From the NCBI RefSeq assembly GCF_022402485.1, contig NZ_JAKRSA010000031.1, positions 1-64,000 on the forward strand: 64,000 bases of DNA. Reading direction: 5' to 3'. This DNA comes from Phenylobacterium sp. GTDB lineage: Bacteria; Pseudomonadota; Alphaproteobacteria; Caulobacterales; Caulobacteraceae. The notes below the pieces were generated by a model. The model did no database searches. It was not told the DNA's origin and was given only the letters and a program-made list of their open reading frames with translations. Shown one piece after another: positions 1-7,777 of this stretch (the stretch's first letter is position 1; every line of letters starts with the position of its first letter). A program made the position numbers and the translations under genes.

Positions 1-531
1 GACCTTATTGCGCCCCTGGGCGAGGAAGCCGGCCGCCAGGCCTTTGCCGACTGGCTGACCCGTCTGCTGGGGGAAGAGGCGCGGGGGCCCTTGCGGGTGC
101 TTCAGGCCCCGGGTCACCGGTTCATGGATCACCCCAAAGGGGACGTCTCCATCGTCAATCTCGCCAGCGTCCGCGACCTGGAGCAAAAGCTGGGGCAGGA
201 GATCGATCCCCTGCGGTTTCGCGCCAACCTCTATGTGGAGGGTTGGCCCCCCTGGGTGGAGAACCAGTGGGAGGGGCTAGGCATGATGGTGGGCTGGGCC
301 CAGGCCAAGGTCTTCAAGCCGATCGTCCGATGCGCCGCCACAGACGTCGATCCGACCACGGCTGAGCGCGATCTGGAGATCACCAAGGCCCTGTTCGATC
401 ACTATGGCCACATGTTCTGTGGGATTTATGTCCACATCGTCCGCGACGGGATGGCGAGCCTGGGCGACGCCTGCAGCCAGCCCGAGACCGCCGGCGGCGC
501 TGAGCACGCCCAGGGGAGCCCCCGTCCATGA
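1..531 (+). CDS. MOSC domain protein, C-terminal part (5' end outside window)
   Basis: The reading frame is open from base 1, so the true start lies upstream. The visible part (about 176 residues) has features of the MOSC beta-barrel found in molybdenum-cofactor sulfurases and YcbX/YiiM-type proteins: the run RFRANLYVEGWPPWVE followed by a segment containing RCAATDVDPTTAERD, where MOSC proteins carry R-C and T-x-VDP-x-T. MOSC proteins handle sulfur transfer or use the molybdenum cofactor; which substrate applies here cannot be told. The stop overlaps the prmC start in an ATGA, so the two are probably co-transcribed. A molybdenum hydroxylase lies at 43.7-47.4 kb, but no direct link is visible. 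Family fairly sure, role unknown. Confidence 0.75.
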   Translation, partial: DLIAPLGEEAGRQAFADWLTRLLGEEARGPLRVLQAPGHRFMDHPKGDVSIVNLASVRDLEQKLGQEIDPLRFRANLYVEGWPPWVENQWEGLGMMVGWAQAKVFKPIVRCAATDVDPTTAERDLEITKALFDHYGHMFCGIYVHIVRDGMASLGDACSQPETAGGAEHAQGSPRP

Positions 532-1397
532 GCCTGACCCTGCTTAAGGCCTGGGGCATGGCCAAGGCGCGCCTGGAGGCCGTCGGCCTGACGGGTCCGG
601 TGATCGACGCCCGCCTGCTGGTGGAGGCCGCAGCCGATGCCACTCGGCTGGACATCGTCACCGACCCCCACCGGGTGCTCACCGCCGAGCAGGAGGCGCA
701 GCTGGAGGACTATCTGGTCCGTCGCTCAAGGCGGGAACCGGTCAGCCATATCCTCGGACGCAAGGGCTTCTGGAAGATCATGCTGCAGGTCACGCCAGAC
801 GTGCTGACCCCCCGGCCGGACACCGAGTGCGTCGTTGATGCGGTGCTGAAGGCCACCGGTGAGCATGACCGGCTGTCGATCCTGGATCTGGGCGTCGGCT
901 CCGGCGCCATTCTGCTGGCCATCCTGGCCGAGCGCGCCAACGCCCGGGGCCTGGGGGTGGATGTGTCGGAGGAGGCCCTGGCTGTGGCCCGGGACAACGC
1001 TGCGCATCTCGGCCTGGCCGGCCGGTGCGCCCTGCTCCGGGGGGACTGGGCGCAGGGGCTGTCAGACGAGAGCTTCGACATCGTCACGGCCAATCCGCCC
1101 TACATCGCCTCGGAGGTCCTTGAGACCCTGGAGCCGGAGGTGCGGGTGCATGAGCCGAGGCTGGCACTGGATGGCGGACCTGACGGTCTCGACGCCTACC
1201 GCAACCTCGCGCCGGAAATCCTGCGGGTGCTCAAGCCCGGCGGGCGATTCGCCGTGGAGATCGGCTATGACCAGAAGACGGCGGTGGAAACGCTTTTCCG
1301 CAGCGCCGGTGCCCTGGCCGTCACCACGCAGCAGGACCTGGCAGGACTGGACAGGGTGGTGCTCGGCGAAAAAAGAGCCTTGGAAACTCCGGCCTGA
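528..1397 (+). CDS. prmC: Peptide chain release factor N5-glutamine methyltransferase PrmC
   Basis: PrmC methylates the glutamine of the GGQ motif of release factors RF1 and RF2 in the cytoplasm and so tunes translation termination. The 289-residue product has the normal family length. It has an N-terminal helical release-factor-binding domain (residues 1-85), then PRPDTE (95-100), the SAM-binding loop LGVGSGA (121-127) and the catalytic NPPY (189-192), which is diagnostic for glutamine/asparagine or adenine N-methylation. The ATG overlaps the stop of the MOSC gene (ATGA). In many bacteria prfA lies directly upstream of prmC; here a MOSC gene occupies that place and prfA is not in view. The 249 bases downstream before the next gene hold no evident gene. 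Confidence 0.95.
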   Translation: MSLTLLKAWGMAKARLEAVGLTGPVIDARLLVEAAADATRLDIVTDPHRVLTAEQEAQLEDYLVRRSRREPVSHILGRKGFWKIMLQVTPDVLTPRPDTECVVDAVLKATGEHDRLSILDLGVGSGAILLAILAERANARGLGVDVSEEALAVARDNAAHLGLAGRCALLRGDWAQGLSDESFDIVTANPPYIASEVLETLEPEVRVHEPRLALDGGPDGLDAYRNLAPEILRVLKPGGRFAVEIGYDQKTAVETLFRSAGALAVTTQQDLAGLDRVVLGEKRALETPA

Positions 1398-1646
1398 GCC
1401 GCTACATCCCTAACTGTCTCCACCCAAATCGCCGGTGAAACAGGCCTCGATCCCGGAAAACGGGGCATCGGCCAAGCCGGCAAGCGCCGCGTTGCGACGG
1501 GCGCTCCCAGGTCCGGGGGGATGACGGGGATAATTTACGTCTTCAACACGGAACCTTGGGCGAAACGCCCGATCCCGAGATGAGGCTCACGCAGCCGCAC
1601 GTCCTGAAGGTCAAGCCCTGGACGCGGCGCAAGACGGTTACCGAAT

Positions 1647-2540
1647 ATGAGAGATTTCAAGGGCATGAAGCGTCAGCGCGGGCGCAATCGCGGAGGCGGC
1701 GGGAATAAACCCCAGCAGCACAATGCGAACCGCGCCTTCGATTCGAACGGCCCGGACGGCGTCAAGGTGCGGGGCAACGCCCAGCATGTCTTCGAGAAGT
1801 ACCAGCAGCTGGCCCGGGACGCGACGTCCTCCAGCGACCGGGTTCTGGCGGAGAACTATCTCCAGCACGCCGAGCACTATTTCCGCCTGCTGCGGGCCAT
1901 GCAGCCCCAGCGCTCCCCCAGTGAGATTCTCGGCCGAGATCAGGTGACCTCTGGCCTCGACATCGATTTCGAGGACGAGAGCGGCCAGGGCCTGCCCTAT
2001 GCCTCCGACCCTCCGGAAGCTGAACCGGAGTCTGACGGCGAGACCCGCCAGGGCCGCGAGCGCGATGAGTCCCGCCGCGACGATAACCGGCGCGACGACG
2101 CTCGGGGCAACGAGCCTCGGCAGAATGACGGCAAGCGCGAAGAGGTCCGTAGGGACGAAAACCGCCGGGACCGTGACGAAGGTCGCCGGGACGAGAACCG
2201 CCCGCCTCGCCGGGACCGCTGGCGGGAACGCGACGAGCGTCGGGATCGCAATGACCGCGAACCTCGCTCGGAGCGGGACCCCATGGCCGTGGTTGAACCG
2301 CAAGCCACACCCCTAGTGCCTTCCGCCCCGGCCCCAGCCCCGGTCTCCGACGGTCCCATGCTGCGTGACGCTGACGGGGGGGCCAGCGAGGCACCGGCCT
2401 TCCTGCAGATGCGGAGCCCTGAGCCTGCCAAGGCAGACGGCGATGAAGCGGTCCGCAAGCCCCGCCGACGCCGCGCGCCCCGCAGTTTTGAAGGCGGCGA
2501 AGGTGCAGCGCCCTCAGGCGGCGAGACCGAAGACGCCTGA
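1647..2540 (+). CDS. DUF4167 domain protein with long charged disordered tail
   Basis: The first 90 residues match the alphaproteobacterial DUF4167 family: a basic start (KGMKRQRGRNRGGGG), then a helical segment around VFEKYQQLARDATSSSDRVLAENYLQHAEHYFRLL. The remainder (about 110-297) is low-complexity. Residues 130-215 are strings of R, D, E and N with imperfect repeats such as RRDDNRRDD, followed by a Pro/Ala-rich section and a C-terminal patch RKPRRRRAPR. The function is not established; the basic, Gly/Arg-rich ends suggest RNA or nucleic-acid contact (inference). It is a single-gene unit closed by a strong terminator. The ATG lacks a clear ribosome-binding site, but the family's usual N-terminus begins here. 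Confidence 0.85.
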   Translation: MRDFKGMKRQRGRNRGGGGNKPQQHNANRAFDSNGPDGVKVRGNAQHVFEKYQQLARDATSSSDRVLAENYLQHAEHYFRLLRAMQPQRSPSEILGRDQVTSGLDIDFEDESGQGLPYASDPPEAEPESDGETRQGRERDESRRDDNRRDDARGNEPRQNDGKREEVRRDENRRDRDEGRRDENRPPRRDRWRERDERRDRNDREPRSERDPMAVVEPQATPLVPSAPAPAPVSDGPMLRDADGGASEAPAFLQMRSPEPAKADGDEAVRKPRRRRAPRSFEGGEGAAPSGGETEDA

Positions 2541-2563
2541 TCGCCTCAGACATGATCCACATG

Positions 2564-2597
2564 AAAACCCCCGGGAGCGAAGCTTCCGGGGGTTTTT
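2564..2597 (+). terminator. Rho-independent terminator of the DUF4167 gene
   Basis: A 15-base stem (AAAACCCCCGGGAGC paired with GCTTCCGGGGGTTTT, one G-U pair) around a GAA loop, ending in TTTTT. Both arms carry A/T runs, so it can also stop transcription coming leftwards from the convergent TonB receptor gene. Confidence 0.9.
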
Positions 2598-2636
2598 GCA
2601 TTCAGGTTGAGTTGCCCAAAGGCGGTGCCCCAGGGA

Positions 2637-4703
2637 TCAGAAGCTGTAGCCCACGCCTAACCTGACGCTGCGGCCAGGCAAAGGGGCGAGATCCTTGAGG
2701 AAGGAAACATGCTCCCGGGCCTCGGCATCGTTCAGATTGCGGCCCTCCAGGAACAGCTTGAAGCCGTCCGTGGGACGCACCACCACCGAAGCATTCAGCA
2801 TCCTGTAGCCGTCGGTCGGCAATTCGCCCTCGGTCACCCGGGTCTGTTCACCCACCTGGCGCAGTTCCAGCTTCCCCGTCCACCAGCTGGTGGCGAACAC
2901 CGCGCGGCCGGTGGCTGACCAGGGCGGAATGCGGGCCGGAGCCCCAAGGTCGGTATCGCCACGGACATAGTCGGCGCTCCCCTCAAGGGTGAAGCTGCGC
3001 GCCCCATCCTGCCACAGCCGATAGGCGACCTGCGCCTCTCCGCCCCAGAACTCGGCGTCGGTCTGACGATAGGCGAAGATATCCAGCTCACTGTCGTGAT
3101 CCTCCTCGCCGGTGGGCCGCAGGTCGATGAAGCCATCATACTGGACGGCGAAGGCATGCAGATCCGCCGCCCAGGGCCCGCCGTCATAGTGCAGCGTGAC
3201 ATCCAGGGCGTAGGAGACTTCGGAATTGAGGTTGGGGTTGCCCACCTCAAAGGCACGGGTGGCGATGTGCGGGCCATCGGCGAACAGCTCCGCCTCGGTG
3301 GGGGCCCTGGCTGTCCGGGACAGGCTCATGCCCGCATACCAGCCCTCGGATGGACGCAGGAAGGCCCCGAAGCTGGCCGAGACATTGTCAAATTCCGCCT
3401 TGCGGGCAGCCGTCTCCAGGGTCCGACGATCGAGCCGCAAGCCGCCTTCGATACCCCAGCGCTCAAGATCCAGGCGCTGCAGGGTGAAGACCCCAGCCTC
3501 GTTAATCTCTACGGCAGGTACATAGGCCTCCTCGCCCTTGGCGTCGAAATCCCGGGTCAGGGCCTGGATACCGACTGCGCCCTGCCAGCCGTCACGCTCG
3601 GCCTGAACCAGTTCAAGCCGACCTTCCCAGCCTTCAGACAGGAAGCGGGTGGCGGGCGCGCCATCCTCAATCTCCACGTGCTCGTAGTCGGCATAGCCGC
3701 CCGAAACCCGGAGACGCTCAAAGGGGCCCAGGGCCAGATCCATACCCCCCCGCAGGTCGTAGCGGGTTTGCTTGAGGTCAATGCTGACGCCTTCCTCATC
3801 CCCGTGGGCGTCGTCGTCATGATCGTCATGATCGTCATGATCATCGTGGTCGTCATGGTCATCGTGGTCGTCATGACCGTGGGCGTGACCGGGCACCCCA
3901 TAGCGACTGTCAGTCTGCTTGACCGAGAGCCCCAGGAACCCGCCCTGGCCAACATAGGAGAGGCCTGCGCCGTAGGAGTCGAGGGTGACAGCGGTGTTCT
4001 CCACCTGGCTCGCCTGAGGGCCGAGGAAATCCTCGCCCTCAGCGGCAAGCTGGCGACGGGATTCCGCCCCCACCGGCACATCATAGTCTTCGGCTTGGCG
4101 GCGCATGGCGTCGAGGCTGAATACCCAGGGGCCGGCACCGGCCTTGAGTGCGCCCGACAGCATCTCTCCAGTGTCAACGCTGGACACCGCACCCAGGACC
4201 CGACCTTCAATCCCCGCCACCGGGGTCTCGGAGATCCGGTCGTCGATCACATTGACGACACCGCCGATGGCTGAGCCGCCATAGGCCAGGGCCGCCGGCC
4301 CCCGAAGCACTTCGATGCGTCGCGCCTCCTGCGGGTCGACGGCGACCTGGTGATCAGGGGACAGGGCGCTGGCGTCCACCATGCCGACGCCATTGCTGAG
4401 CACCAGAACCCGCGGACCAGACATTCCTCGGATTACAGGGCGGCTCGCGCCAGGCCCGAAGAAGCTGGACCGAACGCCCGGAAGGTCGCTGAGCACCTCG
4501 CCCAACCCCCCGGAGAGGCCCGTATCCAGATCATCGCGGTCAAGAATGTCGACGCTGGTGGTCACCGAGTCGATGGAGATGACGAACGGGGCGGCGGTCA
4601 CCACGACCTCGGACACCTCGCCCCCCTGACTGACGGTCTGGCCAAGGGCCGGGCCGGCGGCGACCAGCAGGCCTGCGGAGGCGAGAAGGAGGGACTTGCG
4701 CAT
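2637..4703 (-). CDS. TonB-dependent outer-membrane receptor with His/Asp-rich loop, probable zinc receptor (ZnuD-like)
   Basis: The start is placed at the ATG giving MRKSLLLASAGLLVAAGPA, a good signal peptide ending near ALGQ; a start 10 codons upstream would spoil it. After a TonB-box-like stretch (VSEVVVTA) comes a plug domain with IRGMSGPRVLVLSNG and EVLRGPAALAYGG, then a beta-barrel ending in aromatic F (LGVGYSF). Length of about 688 residues is normal. Residues about 270-300 form an extracellular-loop-like string of His and Asp (HGHDDHDD repeated), typical of zinc receptors such as ZnuD. It is transcribed away from a Zur-like gene with a Zur-type palindrome in its leader. I infer zinc uptake repressed by zinc-loaded Zur; other divalent metals (Ni, Co) are possible. 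Confidence 0.88.
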   Translation of the reverse strand: MRKSLLLASAGLLVAAGPALGQTVSQGGEVSEVVVTAAPFVISIDSVTTSVDILDRDDLDTGLSGGLGEVLSDLPGVRSSFFGPGASRPVIRGMSGPRVLVLSNGVGMVDASALSPDHQVAVDPQEARRIEVLRGPAALAYGGSAIGGVVNVIDDRISETPVAGIEGRVLGAVSSVDTGEMLSGALKAGAGPWVFSLDAMRRQAEDYDVPVGAESRRQLAAEGEDFLGPQASQVENTAVTLDSYGAGLSYVGQGGFLGLSVKQTDSRYGVPGHAHGHDDHDDHDDHDDHDDHDDHDDDAHGDEEGVSIDLKQTRYDLRGGMDLALGPFERLRVSGGYADYEHVEIEDGAPATRFLSEGWEGRLELVQAERDGWQGAVGIQALTRDFDAKGEEAYVPAVEINEAGVFTLQRLDLERWGIEGGLRLDRRTLETAARKAEFDNVSASFGAFLRPSEGWYAGMSLSRTARAPTEAELFADGPHIATRAFEVGNPNLNSEVSYALDVTLHYDGGPWAADLHAFAVQYDGFIDLRPTGEEDHDSELDIFAYRQTDAEFWGGEAQVAYRLWQDGARSFTLEGSADYVRGDTDLGAPARIPPWSATGRAVFATSWWTGKLELRQVGEQTRVTEGELPTDGYRMLNASVVVRPTDGFKLFLEGRNLNDAEAREHVSFLKDLAPLPGRSVRLGVGYSF
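3816..3878 (-). repeat. Seven 9-bp tandem repeats encoding the His/Asp metal-binding loop
   Basis: On the + strand the unit alternates between GTCATGATC and close variants (ATCGTGGTC, GTCATGGTC, GTCATGACC). The first three copies are identical. Read on the - strand each unit encodes a D-H-D type triplet, covering about residues 276-296 of the receptor. Copy-number changes keep the reading frame, so loop length could vary between strains by replication slippage. Confidence 0.85.
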
Positions 4704-4736
4704 GGGGAGGACCTGTTCTGAAAAACTCAGCAAAAC

Positions 4737-4751
4737 TGTTATGAAATAACA
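4737..4751. promoter_or_regulatory. Probable Zur operator between the receptor and zur genes
   Basis: Perfect inverted repeat TGTTAT-GAA-ATAACA in an A/T-rich patch, centred 41 bases upstream of the receptor ATG and 62 bases upstream of the Zur-like ATG. The form (TGTTAT and ATAACA arms) resembles published alphaproteobacterial Zur boxes. Its position suggests control of the receptor and perhaps autoregulation of the repressor. Confidence 0.8.
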
Positions 4752-4805
4752 TAACTAAACGTCAAGTCGGTTGCGCCGGAATTGGGAGATGATTAGCTGG
4801 TCTGC

Positions 4806-5291
4806 ATGGGAGTCGATTGCCACCACACCGAAAGCGCGCATCCTGGGCTTGAAGGCGTCGCCCTGGCAGACGCCGTCGCCGCCGCAGTCAACAAGTGCGA
4901 GCGGACCCGAGAACGCCTGACGCCCCCCCGCCGCCGGGTGCTCGAGCTTCTGCTGGAAGCCGATGGACCGATGAAGGCCTATGACCTGATCGCCGCCTAT
5001 GGGCACGATGGGGAGCCGGCCAAACCGCCGACAGTCTATCGCGCCCTGGATTTCCTCGAGCGACTGGGCTTTGCCCACCGGATCGAAAGTCTGAACGCCT
5101 ATGTGCCCTGCCGGATGGAAGGCACCAGCCATAGGGCGGCCTTCCTGATCTGCGAATGCTGCGGGGCGGCGCAAGAGTTTGAACCCGACTTCGCCCCACA
5201 ATTCGCTGCAGCCGAATCTGCGGGCTATGCGGTCCGGACCGTAACGCTGGAAGCGCGAGGTCTCTGTCCGGCCTGCAAGGTTGAAGCCTAG
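4806..5291 (+). CDS. zur: Fur-family transcriptional repressor, probable zinc regulator Zur
   Basis: The 161-residue protein has the Fur-family layout: a winged-helix domain (about 35-105, with TPPRRRVLELLL and PPTVYRALDFLERLGFAHRI) and a C-terminal dimerisation/metal domain. Two CxxC pairs (C116-C119 in LICECCG and C154-C157 in LCPAC) form the expected structural zinc site. Zur senses cytoplasmic zinc and, when loaded, represses uptake genes. The assignment to Zur rather than Fur or PerR rests on the CxxC pairs, the missing His-rich stretch of classical Fur and the divergent His-rich TonB receptor with a Zur-type palindrome. The N-terminus is about 25 residues longer than usual; GGGAG upstream supports the chosen ATG. 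Confidence 0.87.
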   Translation: MGVDCHHTESAHPGLEGVALADAVAAAVNKCERTRERLTPPRRRVLELLLEADGPMKAYDLIAAYGHDGEPAKPPTVYRALDFLERLGFAHRIESLNAYVPCRMEGTSHRAAFLICECCGAAQEFEPDFAPQFAAAESAGYAVRTVTLEARGLCPACKVEA

Positions 5292-5373
5292 AATTTGCCT
5301 CTAGCGCCGGGTTCCTGAGGCCCTAAACTGTAGCGGCGGCTGAATTCTCGTCGCGCTCACCCCTTCCAGGTCA

Positions 5374-6678
5374 ATGCTGCTCATCTCTGTCGTTGCTGTT
5401 CTGCTCCTGCTGGTGCTCAACGGCCTATTCGCCATGTCAGAACTGGCGGTGGTTTCAGCCCGGCGTGGAAAGCTCCAGGCCAGGGCCGACAGGGGGGATC
5501 GCGGGGCAGCGGCGGCCCTGCGTCTGGCCGATCACCCCACGCGCTTTCTGTCGTCGGTCCAGGTGGGGATCACCCTGATCGGCATCCTGGCCGGTGCCTT
5601 TGGCCAGGCGACCATCGCCGCCGAGCTTGACCTGATCCTGGAGACCGTGGCGCCGTTGGCCCCCTATTCCGAGGCCCTGGCCACCGGGATCGTTGTCATC
5701 GTCCTGACCTATCTGTCGCTGATTGTCGGTGAGCTGGTTCCCAAGCGCCTGGCGCTGATTTTTCCCGAGACCATGGCCTCCCTGGCCGCCCGCCCCTTGA
5801 CCCTGCTGGCCCTGGCCATGGGGCCGTTCATTACCCTGCTGACCACATCCACCGCAGCGGTCCTCCGCCTGCTGGGGGTGCGTGACGCCCAGGGTGAAGC
5901 CATGAGCCACGAGGATGTGGAGATGGCCCTGGCCGAGGGGGCCCGCGCCGGCCTGATCGAGCCCGCCGAGCAGCAGATCATGACCGAGGTGATGCGCCTG
6001 GGCGACCGACCCGTCCGAGTGGCCATGACACCGCGCCGGGACCTGCACTGGATCTCGCTGGCCGATACCCCAGAGACCCTGCGTGATGAGATCCGCGCCT
6101 GTCCCTATTCGCGCATTGTGGTCAGCCGCGGCCAGGACATCGATGATCTGGTGGGCGTGCTGCACAAGAAAGATGTGGCGGATCTGCTGATGGATGACGC
6201 CGCCTTCGACCTGGAGCCCTTGGTCCTCACGCCCCTGTTCATCCCCGACACCACCTCGATCCTGCGGGCCCTGGAGCAGTTCAAGAAGACCACCATCCAC
6301 ATGGCTTTCGTGGTGGATGAGTTCGGCAATCTGGAGGGTGTCGTCACCCCTATCGACCTGCTGGAAATGATCGCTGGCGACTTCCCCGAGGAACATGACG
6401 CACCAGCCCCGCTGATCCTGGAGCGGGAGGACGGATCATTCCTGGTGGACGGGCGGGCCGACCTGATGGATCTCGGCGACCGTCTGGGGGAGACCTTCGA
6501 CGAGGGCGACGGCTTCCACACCGCTGCCGGTCTGGTGCTTCAGCGCATGGGCCGCATCCCCAAGGAAGGCGACACGGCCATCATCCGCCGCTACCAGGTC
6601 GAGGTCCTGGACATGGATGAGCGCCGGATCGACAAGCTGCTTTTCACCCGGCGCGACGGCGATGCTGAGGATCAATGA
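5374..6678 (+). CDS. CorC/HlyC-family membrane protein (CNNM domain, CBS pair, CorC_HlyC domain)
   Basis: The 434-residue protein has an N-terminal membrane domain of the CNNM/DUF21 type: a first helix MLLISVVAVLLLLVLNGLFA followed by MSELAVVSARRGKL, and further hydrophobic segments up to about residue 165. A CBS-domain pair follows (about 200-335, containing FVVDEFGNLEGVVTPIDLLEMIAGD), then a C-terminal CorC_HlyC domain (FLVDGRADLMDLGDRLGE). Proteins of this class act in magnesium or cobalt efflux or homeostasis; the old name hemolysin is misleading. A paralogue lies at 41678-42967. The arfB start lies inside its last codons, so the two are translationally coupled. The substrate cannot be decided from sequence. 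Confidence 0.9.
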   Translation: MLLISVVAVLLLLVLNGLFAMSELAVVSARRGKLQARADRGDRGAAAALRLADHPTRFLSSVQVGITLIGILAGAFGQATIAAELDLILETVAPLAPYSEALATGIVVIVLTYLSLIVGELVPKRLALIFPETMASLAARPLTLLALAMGPFITLLTTSTAAVLRLLGVRDAQGEAMSHEDVEMALAEGARAGLIEPAEQQIMTEVMRLGDRPVRVAMTPRRDLHWISLADTPETLRDEIRACPYSRIVVSRGQDIDDLVGVLHKKDVADLLMDDAAFDLEPLVLTPLFIPDTTSILRALEQFKKTTIHMAFVVDEFGNLEGVVTPIDLLEMIAGDFPEEHDAPAPLILEREDGSFLVDGRADLMDLGDRLGETFDEGDGFHTAAGLVLQRMGRIPKEGDTAIIRRYQVEVLDMDERRIDKLLFTRRDGDAEDQ

Positions 6679-7087
6679 CACCCTCGCCATAGACGAGGAC
6701 GAGATCACCCTGCGGTTTGTCCGGGCCTCGGGTCCCGGGGGTCAGAACGTCAACAAGGTCTCCACCGCCGTCGAACTGCGCTTCGACGTCTGGAACGCCC
6801 CAACCCTGCCCGAGCCAGTGCGCGCACGCTTGGCCAAGTTGGCCGGCCGCCGGCTGACCCAGGAGGGAGTGCTGGTTCTGCTGGCCGAGCGGTTCCGGAC
6901 CCAGGAGCGCAATCGCGCCGATGCTCAGGACCGCCTGCTGGAGCTGATCCGCAAGGCCGCCGAACCTCCGCCGCCCCCCCGCAAAAAGACCAGGCCGACC
7001 CTGGCCTCCAAGACGCGCCGCCTGGAGAGCAAGACCCGCCGGGCTGTGGTCAAGGCTGGCCGGGGACGCCCCGGCGGCGACGACTAA
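6662..7087 (+). CDS. arfB: Alternative ribosome-rescue factor ArfB (peptidyl-tRNA hydrolase)
   Basis: ArfB enters the A site of ribosomes stalled on non-stop mRNA and hydrolyses the peptidyl-tRNA. The 141-residue product has the catalytic GGQ in SGPGGQNVNK (G26-Q28) and a basic, Lys/Arg-rich C-terminal tail (from about 105, with KKTRPTLASKTRRLESKTRR) that reads the empty mRNA channel. I chose the ATG at 6662 because MLRINDTLAIDEDEI is the usual N-terminus; a start 45 bases upstream adds unrelated sequence. It overlaps the end of the CorC/HlyC gene by 17 bases. It is separated from release-factor genes but matches the stand-alone rescue-factor length, not full RF1/RF2. Confidence 0.93.
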   Translation: MLRINDTLAIDEDEITLRFVRASGPGGQNVNKVSTAVELRFDVWNAPTLPEPVRARLAKLAGRRLTQEGVLVLLAERFRTQERNRADAQDRLLELIRKAAEPPPPPRKKTRPTLASKTRRLESKTRRAVVKAGRGRPGGDD

Positions 7088-7155
7088 ACCCAGACCGTGT
7101 GGGGTCGCCGCAGCAATTGTTGGCATCTGTCACAGTCCTTAACTATGGTCTGACC

Positions 7156-7689
7156 ATGTCTAAGCTCCGCATCCTGGCGATCTCCGCCACGCTCGCCCTG
7201 GCCACGGCCTGCGCCCCGACCATGGGCCCGCCTCCCCCGCCGCCCGGCACAGGAACCCCGTCGGCCACGGTCTTCCGCCAAGAGGACTTCTCCTGGTCGG
7301 CGGTGCCGGGCCGCAACACCATTGATGGCCGCCTGACCTATCGCCAGGGGACCACCCGCTACACCTGCTCGGGTGCCGGCGTGGTGCTGACGCCGGAGAC
7401 CCCCTGGACCCGGCGGCGCATGGCGATCCTCTATTCGTCGCCGGAGGCCGCTGCCCTGCCCGCTGACGAGGTCCGCGCCCGGACGCCCTCGGCCCCCAAT
7501 GACGACTATTCGTCCTTTGTCCGACGGACCACCTGTGACGCCGCCGATCGCTTCACCTTCGCAAATCTGCCCGATGGTGCCTGGTTCGTGATCACGGTCA
7601 CCCGTCCCTCCGCCGGACCCGGCCCGAGCATGGCCATCATGCGTCGTGTGGTGACCCGAGGCGGTCGCATCAGCCCCATCGATCTTTGA
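7156..7689 (+). CDS. Small predicted lipoprotein of unknown function
   Basis: I do not recognise the family. Starting at the ATG at 7156 gives MSKLRILAISATLALATAC, a lipoprotein signal with lipobox LATAC (C19), followed by a Pro-rich linker (GPPPPPPGTGTP) and a compact domain of about 130 residues containing LTYRQGTTRYTCSG and LPDGAWFVITV. The paired Cys residues (in TCSG and TTCDAAD) could form a disulfide in the periplasm. The domain looks like a small beta-sandwich of the carboxypeptidase-regulatory type (inference from GAWFVITVTRP). It is a single-gene unit ended by a bidirectional terminator shared with clpB. Confidence 0.7.
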   Translation: MSKLRILAISATLALATACAPTMGPPPPPPGTGTPSATVFRQEDFSWSAVPGRNTIDGRLTYRQGTTRYTCSGAGVVLTPETPWTRRRMAILYSSPEAAALPADEVRARTPSAPNDDYSSFVRRTTCDAADRFTFANLPDGAWFVITVTRPSAGPGPSMAIMRRVVTRGGRISPIDL

Positions 7690-7723
7690 CGCGGGCCACC
7701 TCCACCTGAGACCTGAAAGCCGA

Positions 7724-7753
7724 ACGCCCTCCCCGCGCATGCGGGAAGGGCGT
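7724..7753. terminator. Bidirectional terminator between the lipoprotein gene and clpB
   Basis: Stem ACGCCCTCCCCGC / GCGGGAAGGGCGT (13 base pairs, one mismatch or G-U) around a GCAT loop, placed between two convergent genes. T-runs are short, as is common in high-GC genomes. Confidence 0.75.
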
Positions 7754-7777
7754 CGTCGGTGTCATCAGACCAGAGCC

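Noticed and set aside
3811-3890. Possible CRISPR or minisatellite array
   Set aside because: The 9-bp units are contiguous without spacers and encode part of the TonB receptor, so this is a coding repeat.
5455-6396. 313-codon open frame on the - strand opposite the first CorC/HlyC gene
   Set aside because: His/Gln/Gly-rich nonsense composition typical of antisense frames; the + strand gene is complete and conserved.
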